From Curtobacterium sp. Leaf261 (GTDB lineage Bacteria > Actinomycetota > Actinomycetes > Actinomycetales > Microbacteriaceae), in NCBI RefSeq assembly GCF_001422205.1, contig NZ_LMMJ01000007.1:870-64869 (forward strand): a stretch of 64,000 nucleotides of DNA, given 5' to 3'. Under the pieces are notes generated by a model. It searched no databases and had not been told where the DNA came from. It saw only the letters and a list, made by a program, of their open reading frames with translations. Position numbers and translations under genes: made by a program. Below, one piece after another: positions 6,832-16,045 of this stretch; positions within the stretch are counted from its first letter, which is position 1; each line of letters starts with the position of its first letter.

Positions 6832-9800
6832 TCAGCGACGGGCTGGGACCGGCGGGATCGCGATCTCCTGCGTCGCACCGCGGTCCACACCGAGCACCTG
6901 CGCCACCGTCGTCGCGACCCGGTCGGGGTCGGAGAACAGCTGGAAGGCGTGCACGCGGACGTAGTGCCACCCGAGTCGGCGGAGGACCTCGGGACGGAGC
7001 CGGAGCGATTCGCGGAGGGATCCTCGCGCGAGCGTCGCATCGGTCTCGATCGTCACGCAGACCCCGCCGTGCGCAGCGACCAGGCCGAGCTTGCCGCGGT
7101 GTCCGAGCGCGACCGGGATGCCGCGCATCTCGAGCCGCCTCGCGAGGTCGACGAGCAGCGGGTCACTGTCGTCGGGCACGTACTCGGCGGTCGTCCTGGC
7201 ACGGACCTCGGCGAGGATCTCGGCGAGCGCGACGGTGCCGTGGCCCATCCGCTCGGCCTCGATGTCCGACGGCTGGAAGCACGTGACGATGACCATCGAC
7301 CGGCGCGCACGGGTCATCGCGATCGCCAGGAGACGCTCGCCACCCGGCTTGCCGAGCGGCCCGAAGTCGCGGAGCACCCGGCCGTGCGGCGTCCGCCCGT
7401 ACCCGATCGAGAACACGACGCGGTCGCGGCTCTGCGCGACGGACTGCTCGAGCGTCGCGACCATGAACGGCTCGGCGCGGTCGCCGATCACGAAGTCGGT
7501 GAGGTCCTTGTGGCCCTGGACCGCGGTGAGCACTGCCTGCTCGACGCGGACCGCGTGCTTGGCCGACGCGGTGATGACCATGAGCGACTCGGTGGGCCGG
7601 GTCTTCGCGTGGTCGAGGACGAGGCGGACGACGCGGTCGACCTCGGCATCGACGCTCTCGACGGCACCAGACTCCGGGTCGGGGACGGCCTTGCCCTCGG
7701 AGACGTAGTCGAGTGCGATCGAGCCGTGACCGAGGAACGAGCCGGCCCACGGCAACGACTCGATGCGGCCGCCGTAGAAGCGACGGTTGACGAGTTCCGC
7801 GAGGTCCTCGCCACCGGCGCGGTACGAGCGGGTGAGCGACAGGGTCGGCAGGAGCGTGGACAGCTTCGCGAGCGCCGAGTCGGCGTGCAGCGAGTCGAGG
7901 ATCTGCTCGTCGACACGGAGTGCCCGGTGGTCCGGGTCGACGGCGATGCGGAACGGCGACGGGGTCTGCGTCACCGGGTCGCCGAACACGACGGTCTGCT
8001 TCGCCCGGCGGATCGCACCGACGGTCTCGGCGATCGTCACCGCACCGGCGTCGACGACGATCACCGTGTCGAACGGCATGGTGTCCGCGATCTGCGGGAC
8101 CTCGTACGGCGACGCGAGCCACACGGGCGCGATCGCACGGGACAGGTGCGGGGCCGAGTCGTGCAGCAGTCGCGAGGTGATCGCGGGCTGGCGGAGCTGG
8201 GCCTTGAGCTGCGCCGACTCCTCGGGCCAGTCGACGAGTCCGAGCGTCCAGTTCTCCGCGAGCTGCCAGGCGAGGCCCTGCGAGACACCGGCAGCGTGCG
8301 CGTCGTCCACCAGGCGGAAGTCGGCCTCGACCCGGTCGAGCATGTCGGTGTTCGCGCCGAGCAGTGCCCGGTCGCCCTCGAGCATCGACTCGAGCGCGGA
8401 CTGCCACCAGGCGAGCTCGAGCTCGGCGGGGACCTGTGACTCGGGGACGTGCCGGTTCGACAGGTCGGTGATGAGGGGTTCGAGCTGGAGGTCCCGGAGC
8501 GTCGTCATGAGCTCGGTGCGCTCCTGCAGGTTGTGCAGGACGTCGCTCTCCGCCGCGAGCTCCTCGACGTAGGCGCGCAGCGTGTCGATCGGCAGGTTCG
8601 CGAGCTGGTCCTCGCGAGTCGTGTTGCCGAGCGGCTCGTCGAGCTTCTGCAGGTCCTCGGCGACATTGGAGTAGAGCACCTGCACGTCGGCGATGCCCGT
8701 CGGGATCTCCGGGTTCACACCGGCGGAGACGTACCGCTGCCAGAGCACGCGCTGCTGCTGCACGCGGGTGAGCGCCTCGTGCAGGTCGGACACGTGCACC
8801 CCGGGGCGGACGTACTCGCGCGCGAGCTTCTTGAGCCGACGACGGTTCGTCGAGGACATCGGCGAGCCCTCGCCGCGAGGTGCCGTCGCGGCGACGAGTT
8901 CGGACACCGACCGGTCGAAGACCACCGGCAGGAACCGGTCGAGCGTGTCGCGGATCTCGGTGAGCAGCCGGAGGTACACGCCGAGCTCGCCGACGGTGGC
9001 GAACGGACGCATCCTGGTCGAGCCGATGAGGTCGTTGCCGCGCTGCAGGAGCGCGGGGAGCCCGTTCGCGTGCAGCTCCTTGGCGGTCTGGTGCGCCCGG
9101 GTCGCGGCGGCACTGGAGCCGAACTTCGCGCCGTACCAGGGCGAGTCGCCCGGACCGTACTTGAACTCGCCGAGGTTCGCGGCGCTCACCATCGTCTCGG
9201 CGACCCGGGCACGGCCGTCGACCATGCTCGACACGGACTGCTGCGAGAGGCGAGCGGTCGTGGCGGGCGGGACGGGGAGCAGCGACAGGCGGGACAGCTC
9301 GACGAGGCAGTCGAGGACGGACACCCCGAGGGTCGGGTCCTGGCGGCCGAGTGCGCCCCGGTAGTCGAGGAGCACCTTGCGGAGGCGGACGAGGGCGTCG
9401 TCGACCTCGCGGAGGTTCGGCTTGGCGGCCTTCTCGTTCCGCGCGATCGCACGGATGACGTCGCGGCGGAGCGTGGCCGGGGTCACGGCGACACCGGGGA
9501 GCTGCACCTCGCCGAACCGGCTCGCGATCCCGCGGAGGGTCGCGCGGCGCGGGCTGACCACGAGGACGCGCTTGTTCGCGGCGACGAGACCGGCGAGCGC
9601 GTTGACGATGGTCTGCGTCCCGCCCGTGCCGGGGAGCGTCTTGACGACGATGGAGTTGCCGGCCGCGATCTGCGCGATCACGTTCTCCTGCTCGTCGTCG
9701 GCATCGAGCAGCAGCGTGTCGGTCTCCGGGCTGCGCTCGTCCGACGGGGTCTGCTCGACGGGGTGGTAGGACTGCTCCACTTGCCACTTGGCGCTCGGGT

Positions 9801-10689
9801 TGCCGGCGAGGGCGTCGAGCACCGGATGCGTCAGGTCCCGGGTGTCCTCGACCATGCCCGTCGCGACCTCGGCGAACGTCGAGACGACGAGCCGCGGGTG
9901 CACGCTGAAGTGCTCGATGTGCGCCGTCAGCCCACGGAGTCGGTCGATCACCGGGTTCGGCGTGAAGGAACCGTCCTGCTGGGCGAGGGCCACGAACCCC
10001 TCGGCGTCGAGGGTGACGCCGAACTGGTCGCGGAGTGCGTCGGCCAGTCCCGGGTTGAGCACGGGCTGACCGAGCAGCCGGACCTCGAAGTCCCGACCGT
10101 GTCGCCGGATCGCGAGCGGACGGAGGAGCACGGGGCCGCGGAAGTCGACGTCCTGGTGCTTCCAGTCGACCATGCCGATGCCGAGCTTGACGGCGTCGAT
10201 GCCCCGGACGGTCGCGAGCTCCATGCCGCGTTCCTCGACGAAGCCCGCGGCGATCCTGGCGGCCCGGAAGGCCACCTCGTCGCGGATGAGGCTCGACAGC
10301 AGCGTGGTCTTGCCGGTGATGAACTGGGCGAGGCCGCCGGGGTGGGTGGTGCTCAGCTCGATGCGGGAGCGGGGGTGGTCGGCGAAGTGCACGAGGGGTG
10401 AGGTCCCGCCGACACCGGTGAGCTGTTCGCGCCATGCGTCCCACACCGGCTCGGCAGAGTTCCCGGCGGTCAACCGCGGGTCGCCGAGGCTGATCTGCTG
10501 CGGGCTCGTCAGCTGCTGTTCGGGGATGGTCGCCTGCTCTTCGGGAATGGTCGCCTGCTCGCGGGGTTCGGTCGACGCCGCGGCACCGGGCTGTGCGGCA
10601 CCGGGCTGTGCGGCGCCGGGCCGGTCCTCGGGCTGCCGATCGGGTCCCCCGGGCGCGCGCTGGTCGTCGCCGGAAGCGTCGTCGCTCAC
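6832..10689 (-). CDS. Giant superfamily 1 helicase-like protein with degenerate ATPase motifs
   Basis: About 1285 residues. The layout is that of large AAA/SF1 proteins: N-terminal domain, an ATPase region split by a long helical insertion, and a C-terminal restriction-endonuclease-like domain (ETDATLARGSL to HYVRVHAFQLF). SF1-like motifs include GDPVTQTPSPF (motif III position), SLTRSYRAGGEDL (IV), and AIAMTRARRSMVIVT (VI). The Walker A equivalent reads LPGTGGTQT with Gly357 where the Lys should be, and the Walker B equivalent is VIVVDAGA with Ala881 in place of Glu. I chose GTG 10689, with GTGAGGACGAC upstream, over an earlier ATG at 10767. The N-terminus carries short repeats (PGAAQ, ATIPE). 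It may be a DNA-binding pseudo-helicase in repair or defence. Confidence 0.8.
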   Translation of the reverse strand: MSDDASGDDQRAPGGPDRQPEDRPGAAQPGAAQPGAAASTEPREQATIPEEQATIPEQQLTSPQQISLGDPRLTAGNSAEPVWDAWREQLTGVGGTSPLVHFADHPRSRIELSTTHPGGLAQFITGKTTLLSSLIRDEVAFRAARIAAGFVEERGMELATVRGIDAVKLGIGMVDWKHQDVDFRGPVLLRPLAIRRHGRDFEVRLLGQPVLNPGLADALRDQFGVTLDAEGFVALAQQDGSFTPNPVIDRLRGLTAHIEHFSVHPRLVVSTFAEVATGMVEDTRDLTHPVLDALAGNPSAKWQVEQSYHPVEQTPSDERSPETDTLLLDADDEQENVIAQIAAGNSIVVKTLPGTGGTQTIVNALAGLVAANKRVLVVSPRRATLRGIASRFGEVQLPGVAVTPATLRRDVIRAIARNEKAAKPNLREVDDALVRLRKVLLDYRGALGRQDPTLGVSVLDCLVELSRLSLLPVPPATTARLSQQSVSSMVDGRARVAETMVSAANLGEFKYGPGDSPWYGAKFGSSAAATRAHQTAKELHANGLPALLQRGNDLIGSTRMRPFATVGELGVYLRLLTEIRDTLDRFLPVVFDRSVSELVAATAPRGEGSPMSSTNRRRLKKLAREYVRPGVHVSDLHEALTRVQQQRVLWQRYVSAGVNPEIPTGIADVQVLYSNVAEDLQKLDEPLGNTTREDQLANLPIDTLRAYVEELAAESDVLHNLQERTELMTTLRDLQLEPLITDLSNRHVPESQVPAELELAWWQSALESMLEGDRALLGANTDMLDRVEADFRLVDDAHAAGVSQGLAWQLAENWTLGLVDWPEESAQLKAQLRQPAITSRLLHDSAPHLSRAIAPVWLASPYEVPQIADTMPFDTVIVVDAGAVTIAETVGAIRRAKQTVVFGDPVTQTPSPFRIAVDPDHRALRVDEQILDSLHADSALAKLSTLLPTLSLTRSYRAGGEDLAELVNRRFYGGRIESLPWAGSFLGHGSIALDYVSEGKAVPDPESGAVESVDAEVDRVVRLVLDHAKTRPTESLMVITASAKHAVRVEQAVLTAVQGHKDLTDFVIGDRAEPFMVATLEQSVAQSRDRVVFSIGYGRTPHGRVLRDFGPLGKPGGERLLAIAMTRARRSMVIVTCFQPSDIEAERMGHGTVALAEILAEVRARTTAEYVPDDSDPLLVDLARRLEMRGIPVALGHRGKLGLVAAHGGVCVTIETDATLARGSLRESLRLRPEVLRRLGWHYVRVHAFQLFSDPDRVATTVAQVLGVDRGATQEIAIPPVPARR

Positions 10690-10862
10690 GTCGTCCTCAC
10701 GCTCGGTACTCCTGTCGGCACGCCACACACCGCTACTGTAGGCGGCTTCCGGTGCGGGGTCTGGCAATGAACCGAGGTTTCTGCCGATCGGGATGGGTTC
10801 GTCGCGGGCACCGCACGGTCGGCCGTGTCGTCCGAGCAGGTCGGGTGTGGTACCAACGGTGC

Positions 10863-11729
10863 ATGGCCATCGACGACCGACCCACCACTCCGACCCCGAG
10901 CCGGCACCGCGACGTGCCCGCCGAGATCAGTCGATCGTGGCTCCTGGTGTCCGGCACCGCCGAGGACCGCTTCGATCGTGCAGCGAGGTCGCGGGCAGAC
11001 CAGGTGATCCTCGACATCGAGGACGCCGTCGACCCGAAGGCCAAGCCCGCGGCGCGCTCGACGGTCGCGGCGTGGCTCTCCGGCGGTGGTGAGGCATGGG
11101 TGCGGGTCAACGACGTCACGACACCGTTCTGGACCGACGACCTCGAGGAGCTCCGGGGCCTCCCCGGGCTGAAGGGCGTGATGCTCGCGAAGACCGAGGC
11201 CGCCGACCAGGTCACCGACACGTTCCACCGACTGGGCGGCACGACCCCCGTGATCGCCCTCGTGGAGTCCGCGCTCGGCATCGAGGACGCGAGCCTCATC
11301 GCCCGCGCGAAGGGCGCGTTCCGCCTGGCGTTCGGCAGCGGCGACTACCGACGGGACACCGGAACGAGCGCCGACACCCTCGCGATGGCCTACCCGCGGT
11401 CCCGACTGGTCGTCGCGTCGCGTGTCGGGAACCTCCCCGGCCCGATCGACGGGCCGACCGTCGGCTCCTCGCACCCGATCCTCCGCGAGCAGTCCCAGGT
11501 CGCGGTGTCGCTCGGACTCACCGGCAAGCTGTGCCTCGACACGGAGCAGCTCCCGGTCATCAACGAGGTGATCTCGCCCACCCCGACGGACGTCGCGTGG
11601 GCGCAGGACTTCCTCGACGACTTCGACGCCCGCGGGCAGGTCATCCGCGACGGCTCCGACCTGCCGCGGCTCGGTCGGGCGCAGAAGATCCAGCGCCTCG
11701 CCGAGGCCTTCGGCGTGGTCGCCCGATGA
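10863..11729 (+). CDS. HpcH/HpaI aldolase / CitE-like CoA-ester lyase
   Basis: Protein of 288 residues with the phosphoenolpyruvate-binding TIM-barrel pattern of the citrate lyase beta-subunit family: DQVILDIEDAVDPKAKPAAR (metal-binding acidic residues), VIALVESALGIEDA, and RLAFGSGDYRRDTG. These enzymes cleave or form C-C bonds in acyl-CoA esters such as malyl- or citramalyl-CoA. The start ATG 10863 is followed by a short Pro/Thr-rich leader; the catalytic domain begins at about residue 20. The next gene overlaps its stop as ATGA, implying coupling. Exact substrate unknown. Confidence 0.88.
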   Translation: MAIDDRPTTPTPSRHRDVPAEISRSWLLVSGTAEDRFDRAARSRADQVILDIEDAVDPKAKPAARSTVAAWLSGGGEAWVRVNDVTTPFWTDDLEELRGLPGLKGVMLAKTEAADQVTDTFHRLGGTTPVIALVESALGIEDASLIARAKGAFRLAFGSGDYRRDTGTSADTLAMAYPRSRLVVASRVGNLPGPIDGPTVGSSHPILREQSQVAVSLGLTGKLCLDTEQLPVINEVISPTPTDVAWAQDFLDDFDARGQVIRDGSDLPRLGRAQKIQRLAEAFGVVAR

Positions 11730-12277
11730 CCGGACCGCAGCAGCCCGGGCAGGGACCGCACCAGCCCGGCCAGGGGCCGGACCAGTCCGGGCGGCATCCT
11801 GGGAGCGGTCCCCTCCGGCCCGCCAGCTGGGAGACGGCGACCGACCGGGAGGCGCGGGTCGCCTGGGAGCAGGGTGGCACCTCGCTCCTGCCCTCCGGAC
11901 GCAGGTTCGCCGACCGGGTGATCACCGTCGTCCTGCTCGCCGCCGGTGCACTGCTGACGATCATCGTCGGCATCATCACCGTCATCGCGCTCCTCGTCCA
12001 GGTCGCCGCGTGCGACAGCTCGATCGGATGCTCACCCGGCGGCATGCTCGGCGGCGCCGCGATCATCGTCGGCGGCTCGTTCGTGGTCGGCGTCGCGACG
12101 ATCGTGACGGTCATCGGCGTGTGGATCCGTCGGCGGCCGACGTGGTGGATCGCGACCCTCGGCCTCGTGCTGACGCTCGCATGCATCGTCGGCGGCGGCA
12201 TCGTGTACTCCGCGGCGTCCGAGACCGCCCGCAGCGGCCAGGTGACGATCCAGCCGTACCCGCTGCCCGGCTCCTGA
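11726..12277 (+). CDS. Three-helix membrane protein with Pro/Gln/Gly-rich N-terminus
   Basis: Protein of 183 residues translationally coupled (ATGA) to the CoA-ester lyase gene. The first 40 residues are a repeat-like QPGQGP segment, probably cytoplasmic and disordered. Hydrophobic helices follow at about 74-98, 112-136 and 145-168, with a Cys pair (CDSSIGC) between the first two on the likely outer face. No family motif is visible; this style (disordered head plus three or four helices) is common among actinobacterial DUF membrane proteins. The SoxR-like gene starts four bases after its stop. Confidence 0.75.
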   Translation: MTGPQQPGQGPHQPGQGPDQSGRHPGSGPLRPASWETATDREARVAWEQGGTSLLPSGRRFADRVITVVLLAAGALLTIIVGIITVIALLVQVAACDSSIGCSPGGMLGGAAIIVGGSFVVGVATIVTVIGVWIRRRPTWWIATLGLVLTLACIVGGGIVYSAASETARSGQVTIQPYPLPGS

Positions 12278-12281
12278 CCCC

Positions 12282-12779
12282 GTGCCGCACGCGTCGACAT
12301 CGCTGACCATCGGCGAGCTGTCCCGTCGATCGGGCACGAGCGCGTCGGCGATCCGCTTCTACGAGGAGCGAGGACTCATCGTCTCCGAGCGCACCGCGGG
12401 CAACCAGCGGCTCTTCGCCCGGCACACGCTCCGTCGCCTCGCGGTCCTCGCGGCCGGGCGCCGCGTGGGCATGACCCTCGCCGAGATCGGTGCCGCGTTC
12501 GCCACCCTGCCCGCGGACCGTGCGCCGTCGCAGACCGAGTGGACGGCGCTGTCGAGCAGCTGGGCCGCGATGGTCGACGCCCGGATCCGTGAGCTCGAGG
12601 CACTCCGCGGCGACCTCGACACGTGCATCGGGTGCGGGTGCCTGTCGCTCACGCGCTGCGGGCTCCTCAACCCCGATGACGCGGAGGCGACCGCCGGTCC
12701 GGGATCCCGCTGGGTCCGACGGGCGGACGCGGCCCGTGCGGAGGACGGCATCCGCGCGACCGGGACGACCGGGGGCTGA
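12282..12779 (+). CDS. soxR: SoxR-type redox-sensing MerR family regulator
   Basis: Transcription activator of 165 residues. The N-terminal MerR helix-turn-helix (LTIGELSRRSGTSASAIRFY, then YEERGLI and NQRLFARHTLRRLA) is followed by a dimerisation helix and the SoxR [2Fe-2S] ligands C-I-G-C-G-C-x5-C at about residues 118-129. SoxR proteins activate target promoters when the cluster is oxidised by redox-cycling compounds. Start GTG 12282 is the only in-frame start that keeps the helix-turn-helix. It ends a three-gene run; the targets are not evident here. Confidence 0.93.
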   Translation: MPHASTSLTIGELSRRSGTSASAIRFYEERGLIVSERTAGNQRLFARHTLRRLAVLAAGRRVGMTLAEIGAAFATLPADRAPSQTEWTALSSSWAAMVDARIRELEALRGDLDTCIGCGCLSLTRCGLLNPDDAEATAGPGSRWVRRADAARAEDGIRATGTTGG

Positions 12780-12892
12780 CCGTCCGCCCACCGGGCGCGT
12801 GCCGTCCCACCTGGCCGGACCGTGCCTCCAGTCCGTATCGTGCCCATCGTCACCATCCGCGCACCCGCAGCATCCATCGTCGAAGAGGACCC

Positions 12893-14809
12893 ATGACCTA
12901 CACCGCGCCGTCCGCGTTCCAGTCCCGCCCCGACCTCCGCGGCACGTTCGGCATGTCCGCGTCGACGCACTGGCTGGCGACGGCCAGTGCGCAGTCGGTG
13001 CTCGAGCGCGGCGGCAACGCGTTCGACGCCGCGACCGCGGGGGCCTTCGTGCTGCACGTCGTCGAGCCGCACCTGAACGGACCGGGCGGCGACATGGTGG
13101 GGGTCTTCGCCACCGCCGAGGACCCGACGCCGCGGGTGCTCATGGGGCAGGGACCCGCTCCGGCCGGGGCCACCGTCGAGCACTACCGGGCCGAGGGGCT
13201 CGAGCTCGTCCCGGGGTCGGGGGCCCTGGCCGCGGCGGTCCCCGGTGCGGTCGACGCCTGGCTGCTGCTGCTCCGCGACCACGGCACGTGGGAGCTCGCC
13301 GACGTCCTGGCGTACGCCATCGGGTACGCGCGTGACGGCCACCCCGTCGTCGGCCGGGTCGCTGCGACGATCGCCGCCGTCGCCGACCTGTTCCGCGACC
13401 ACTGGCCGTCCTCCGCCGAGCGCTGGATGCCGGACGGTCGGGTCCCCGAGGCCGACGAGGTGATCCGGAACGAGGCGTACGCGGCCGTCCTCGACCGGCT
13501 CGTCGCGGCGGGTGCGGGTGCGGGTGACGGCACCGGGGACGACGGCACCGGGGGTGACGGCACCGGGGACGACGTGTCGCGCGAGGAGCGGATCGACGCC
13601 GCGCGGGCCGCGTGGAGCACCGGCTTCGTCGCCGAGGCCGTCGACCGCTTCGTCCGGACCCCGCACCGGCACTCCTCCGGCACCGACCACGCGGGCGTCA
13701 TCACCGCCGACGACATGGCGGCCTTCTCCGCCTCCGTCGAGCCAGCCACGACCATCGAGTTCCGCGGGCACACGATCGCCAAGACCGGCGCGTGGGGGCA
13801 GGGTCCGGCGCTGCTGCAGACCCTCGCGATCCTGGAGCCGATGGACGACGACCTGCTCGACCCCTCGACGGTCGCGGGCGCGCACACGATCCTCGAGGCG
13901 CAGAAGCTCGCGCTGGCCGACCGTGAGGCGTACTACGGCGACCGGTCGGTGCCGCTCGACCACCTGCTGTCGACGGAGTACGCGGCCGAGCGGCGGGCAC
14001 TCATCGGTGACCGGGCATCCCGCGACCTCCGCCCCGGCACCGTCGGGAGCCCCGGTGCGATGCCGCCGCTCCGCGAGTCGTACACGCCACCGGCCGCCGA
14101 CGGGACCGGGGCGACGGCCCCCGCGGGGGTCGGGGAGCCGACGGTCGGGAGCTTCCCGCGTGCGGAGGGCGCGCCCGTCGAGGACGCCGGCGAACCAGCC
14201 GTCGAGCCCACCGGCGAGATGCGCGGCGACACGTGCCACATCGACGTCGTGGACCGCTGGGGCAACATCGTCTCGGCGACGCCGTCCGGCGGGTGGCTGC
14301 AGTCCTCGCCGACGATCCCCGAGCTCGGGTTCTGCCTCGGGAGCCGGCTGCAGATGACATGGCTCGAGGAGGGCACCGCCTCGACCCTGACCCCCGGCGA
14401 GCGCCCGCGGACGACGCTGACCCCGACGCTGGTGCTCCACGACGGACAGCCCGTCGTCGCACTCGGCTCCCCGGGCGGCGACCAGCAGGACCAGTGGCAG
14501 CTGCTGTACCTGCTCCGGACGATCGTCGGCGGGTACTCCCCGCAGCAGGCGATCGACGCTCCCGCGCTGCACTCGACGTCGTTCCCGGGGTCGTTCTGGC
14601 CGCGGACCTGGGAGCCGGGTGGTGCGGTGGTCGAGGACCGGCTCGGCGCGGACGTCATCGCCGGACTGGAGGCACGGGGCCACGTCGTCACGAGGGCTGG
14701 CGACTGGTCGTTGGGTCGCCTCTCGAGCGTCTCCCGTGACCCCGCCACGGGCGTCCTGTCCGCCGCCGCGAACCCGAGGGGCGCCCAGGCGTACGCCGCC
14801 GGCCGGTAG
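12893..14809 (+). CDS. Gamma-glutamyltransferase family protein
   Basis: Ntn-hydrolase fold protein of 638 residues. The large-subunit signature ASAQSVLERGGNAFDAATAG and HLNGPGGD are near the N-terminus. The self-cleavage Thr expected at the start of the small subunit is in GDTCHIDVVDRWGN (Thr447), followed by SPTIPELGF and TLTPTLVLHDGQPVVALGSP. GGTs cleave gamma-glutamyl bonds of glutathione and related peptides. No signal peptide is visible, unlike many GGTs, so a cytosolic enzyme or a different substrate is likely. A Gly/Asp/Thr-rich insertion (about residues 206-225) comes from short DNA repeats. The start ATG has GAAGAGGACCC upstream. Confidence 0.9.
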   Translation: MTYTAPSAFQSRPDLRGTFGMSASTHWLATASAQSVLERGGNAFDAATAGAFVLHVVEPHLNGPGGDMVGVFATAEDPTPRVLMGQGPAPAGATVEHYRAEGLELVPGSGALAAAVPGAVDAWLLLLRDHGTWELADVLAYAIGYARDGHPVVGRVAATIAAVADLFRDHWPSSAERWMPDGRVPEADEVIRNEAYAAVLDRLVAAGAGAGDGTGDDGTGGDGTGDDVSREERIDAARAAWSTGFVAEAVDRFVRTPHRHSSGTDHAGVITADDMAAFSASVEPATTIEFRGHTIAKTGAWGQGPALLQTLAILEPMDDDLLDPSTVAGAHTILEAQKLALADREAYYGDRSVPLDHLLSTEYAAERRALIGDRASRDLRPGTVGSPGAMPPLRESYTPPAADGTGATAPAGVGEPTVGSFPRAEGAPVEDAGEPAVEPTGEMRGDTCHIDVVDRWGNIVSATPSGGWLQSSPTIPELGFCLGSRLQMTWLEEGTASTLTPGERPRTTLTPTLVLHDGQPVVALGSPGGDQQDQWQLLYLLRTIVGGYSPQQAIDAPALHSTSFPGSFWPRTWEPGGAVVEDRLGADVIAGLEARGHVVTRAGDWSLGRLSSVSRDPATGVLSAAANPRGAQAYAAGR

Positions 14810-14817
14810 CCGCCCGG

Positions 14818-14861
14818 GCCGGGCTGGGGCCGGGGCCGGGGCCGGGGCGGGCGGGGGCGGG
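14818..14861 (+). other. Guanine-run tract with quadruplex potential
   Basis: Six or more runs of four to five guanines separated by one or two bases follow directly after the GGT stop. On the plus strand, and in the mRNA 3' end, this could fold into a G-quadruplex. Function unknown. Confidence 0.6.
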
Positions 14862-14874
14862 CCGGAGCGCCGGT

Positions 14875-14928
14875 GAGAAGTGCCGAACTGTCGAGTCGTC
14901 GCCGCCACCCGACACTTGGGCACGTCTC
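14875..14928. repeat. 19-16-19 imperfect palindrome, second copy
   Basis: Arms 14875-14893 and 14910-14928 pair at 16 of 19 positions around a 16-base loop. Arm sequence and loop length match the palindrome at 5676-5729 (GAGAAGTGCC...CTGTCG), so both belong to one family. Here it lies between two plus-strand genes. Confidence 0.75.
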
Positions 14929-15032
14929 GAGGCGCTCCTCCGCGGCGTGTCCACGGGGCTGCTCGTGGTGGACGAGCCGGGCCGGCGTGCTCCCCTGAAC
15001 GCTCCCGGCGGGTGCAGGGCCATGCTGGGGCG

Positions 15033-15911
15033 ATGAAGCAGCGAATGATCGGTGACATCGACGTCAGTGCCATCGGACTGGGCGGCATGCCCATGTCCAT
15101 CGAGGGCCGCCCGGACGAGCGGCAGGCCATCGCAACCATCCACGCCGCGCTCGAGGCAGGGGTCACCCTGATCGACACCGCGGACGCCTACCACCTCGCG
15201 GCCCACGACGAGGTCGGGCACAACGAGTCGCTCATCGCCAAGGCGATCAAGGACTACGGCAGCGACACCGAGCACGTGCTCGTCGCGACGAAGGGCGGGC
15301 ATCTCCGTCCCGAGGCCGGATCATGGGCGCAGAACGGGGATCCGAAGTACCTCAAGGAGGCTGCGAAGGCCTCCGCGAAGCGCCTCGGGGTCGACGCGAT
15401 CGGGCTCTACCAGTTCCACCGCCCCGACCCGGCCGTGCCCTACGCGGACTCGATCGGAGCACTCGTGGAGCTCCTCGACGAGGGCGTCATCCTGATGGCC
15501 GGCATCTCGAACGCGGACGTGGACCAGATCCGCCAGGCGAACGAGGTCCTCGACGGTCGTCTGGTGTCCGTGCAGAACCAGTTCTCCCCGGGCTTCCGGT
15601 CGAGCGAGGTCGAACTCGCCCTCTGCGACGAGCTCGGGATCGCCTTCCTGCCGTGGAGCCCGCTCGGCGGGATCACCGGTGCGGCCGACCTCGGCAGCAG
15701 CTTCGACGCGTTCGCCACCGTCGCCCGTGACCACGGCGTGACCCCGCAGGTCGTCGCGCTCGCATGGGAGCTCGGCAAGAGCGACGTCGTCGTACCGATC
15801 CCCGGCGCCTCCCGGGCGCAGTCCATCCTCAACTCGGTCACGGCGCCGACGATCAAGCTCCGCCCGGAAGAGGTCGAGCGACTCGACGCCGCGGAGCCCA
15901 CGGCCGCCTGA
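15033..15911 (+). CDS. Aldo/keto reductase
   Basis: NADPH-dependent carbonyl reductase of 292 residues with the (beta/alpha)8 AKR pattern. The catalytic tetrad is visible: Asp and Tyr in LIDTADAYH, Lys in VATKGG, His in YQFHRPDP. The nucleotide-binding end is VPIPGASRAQSILNSV. The start ATG 15033 lies six bases after CATGCT (15021-15026) and has no strong Shine-Dalgarno. Single gene ended by a perfect 16-base hairpin. Physiological substrate unknown. Confidence 0.94.
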   Translation: MKQRMIGDIDVSAIGLGGMPMSIEGRPDERQAIATIHAALEAGVTLIDTADAYHLAAHDEVGHNESLIAKAIKDYGSDTEHVLVATKGGHLRPEAGSWAQNGDPKYLKEAAKASAKRLGVDAIGLYQFHRPDPAVPYADSIGALVELLDEGVILMAGISNADVDQIRQANEVLDGRLVSVQNQFSPGFRSSEVELALCDELGIAFLPWSPLGGITGAADLGSSFDAFATVARDHGVTPQVVALAWELGKSDVVVPIPGASRAQSILNSVTAPTIKLRPEEVERLDAAEPTAA

Positions 15912-15947
15912 CCCACCCGGGGCGCTCCGGGGCCCTCGAGCATGCAC

Positions 15948-15983
15948 AGAACCGCAGTGCGACCGACGTCGCACTGCGGTTCT
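15948..15983. terminator. Convergent terminator
   Basis: Perfect 16-base inverted repeat AGAACCGCAGTGCGAC with loop CGAC, between the converging ends of the aldo/keto reductase and the lipoprotein gene. Confidence 0.9.
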
Positions 15984-16045
15984 CGGCATTCTCGGCCCGG
16001 ATCCGGACCCGGATCCGGCACCCGGCGCGCGGGACGCGGGACGCG

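Noticed and set aside
10593..10862. Upstream in-frame extension of the CoA-ester lyase gene
   Set aside because: The extension is Arg-rich, overlaps the divergent helicase-like gene and adds no domain; ATG 10863 fits the family start.
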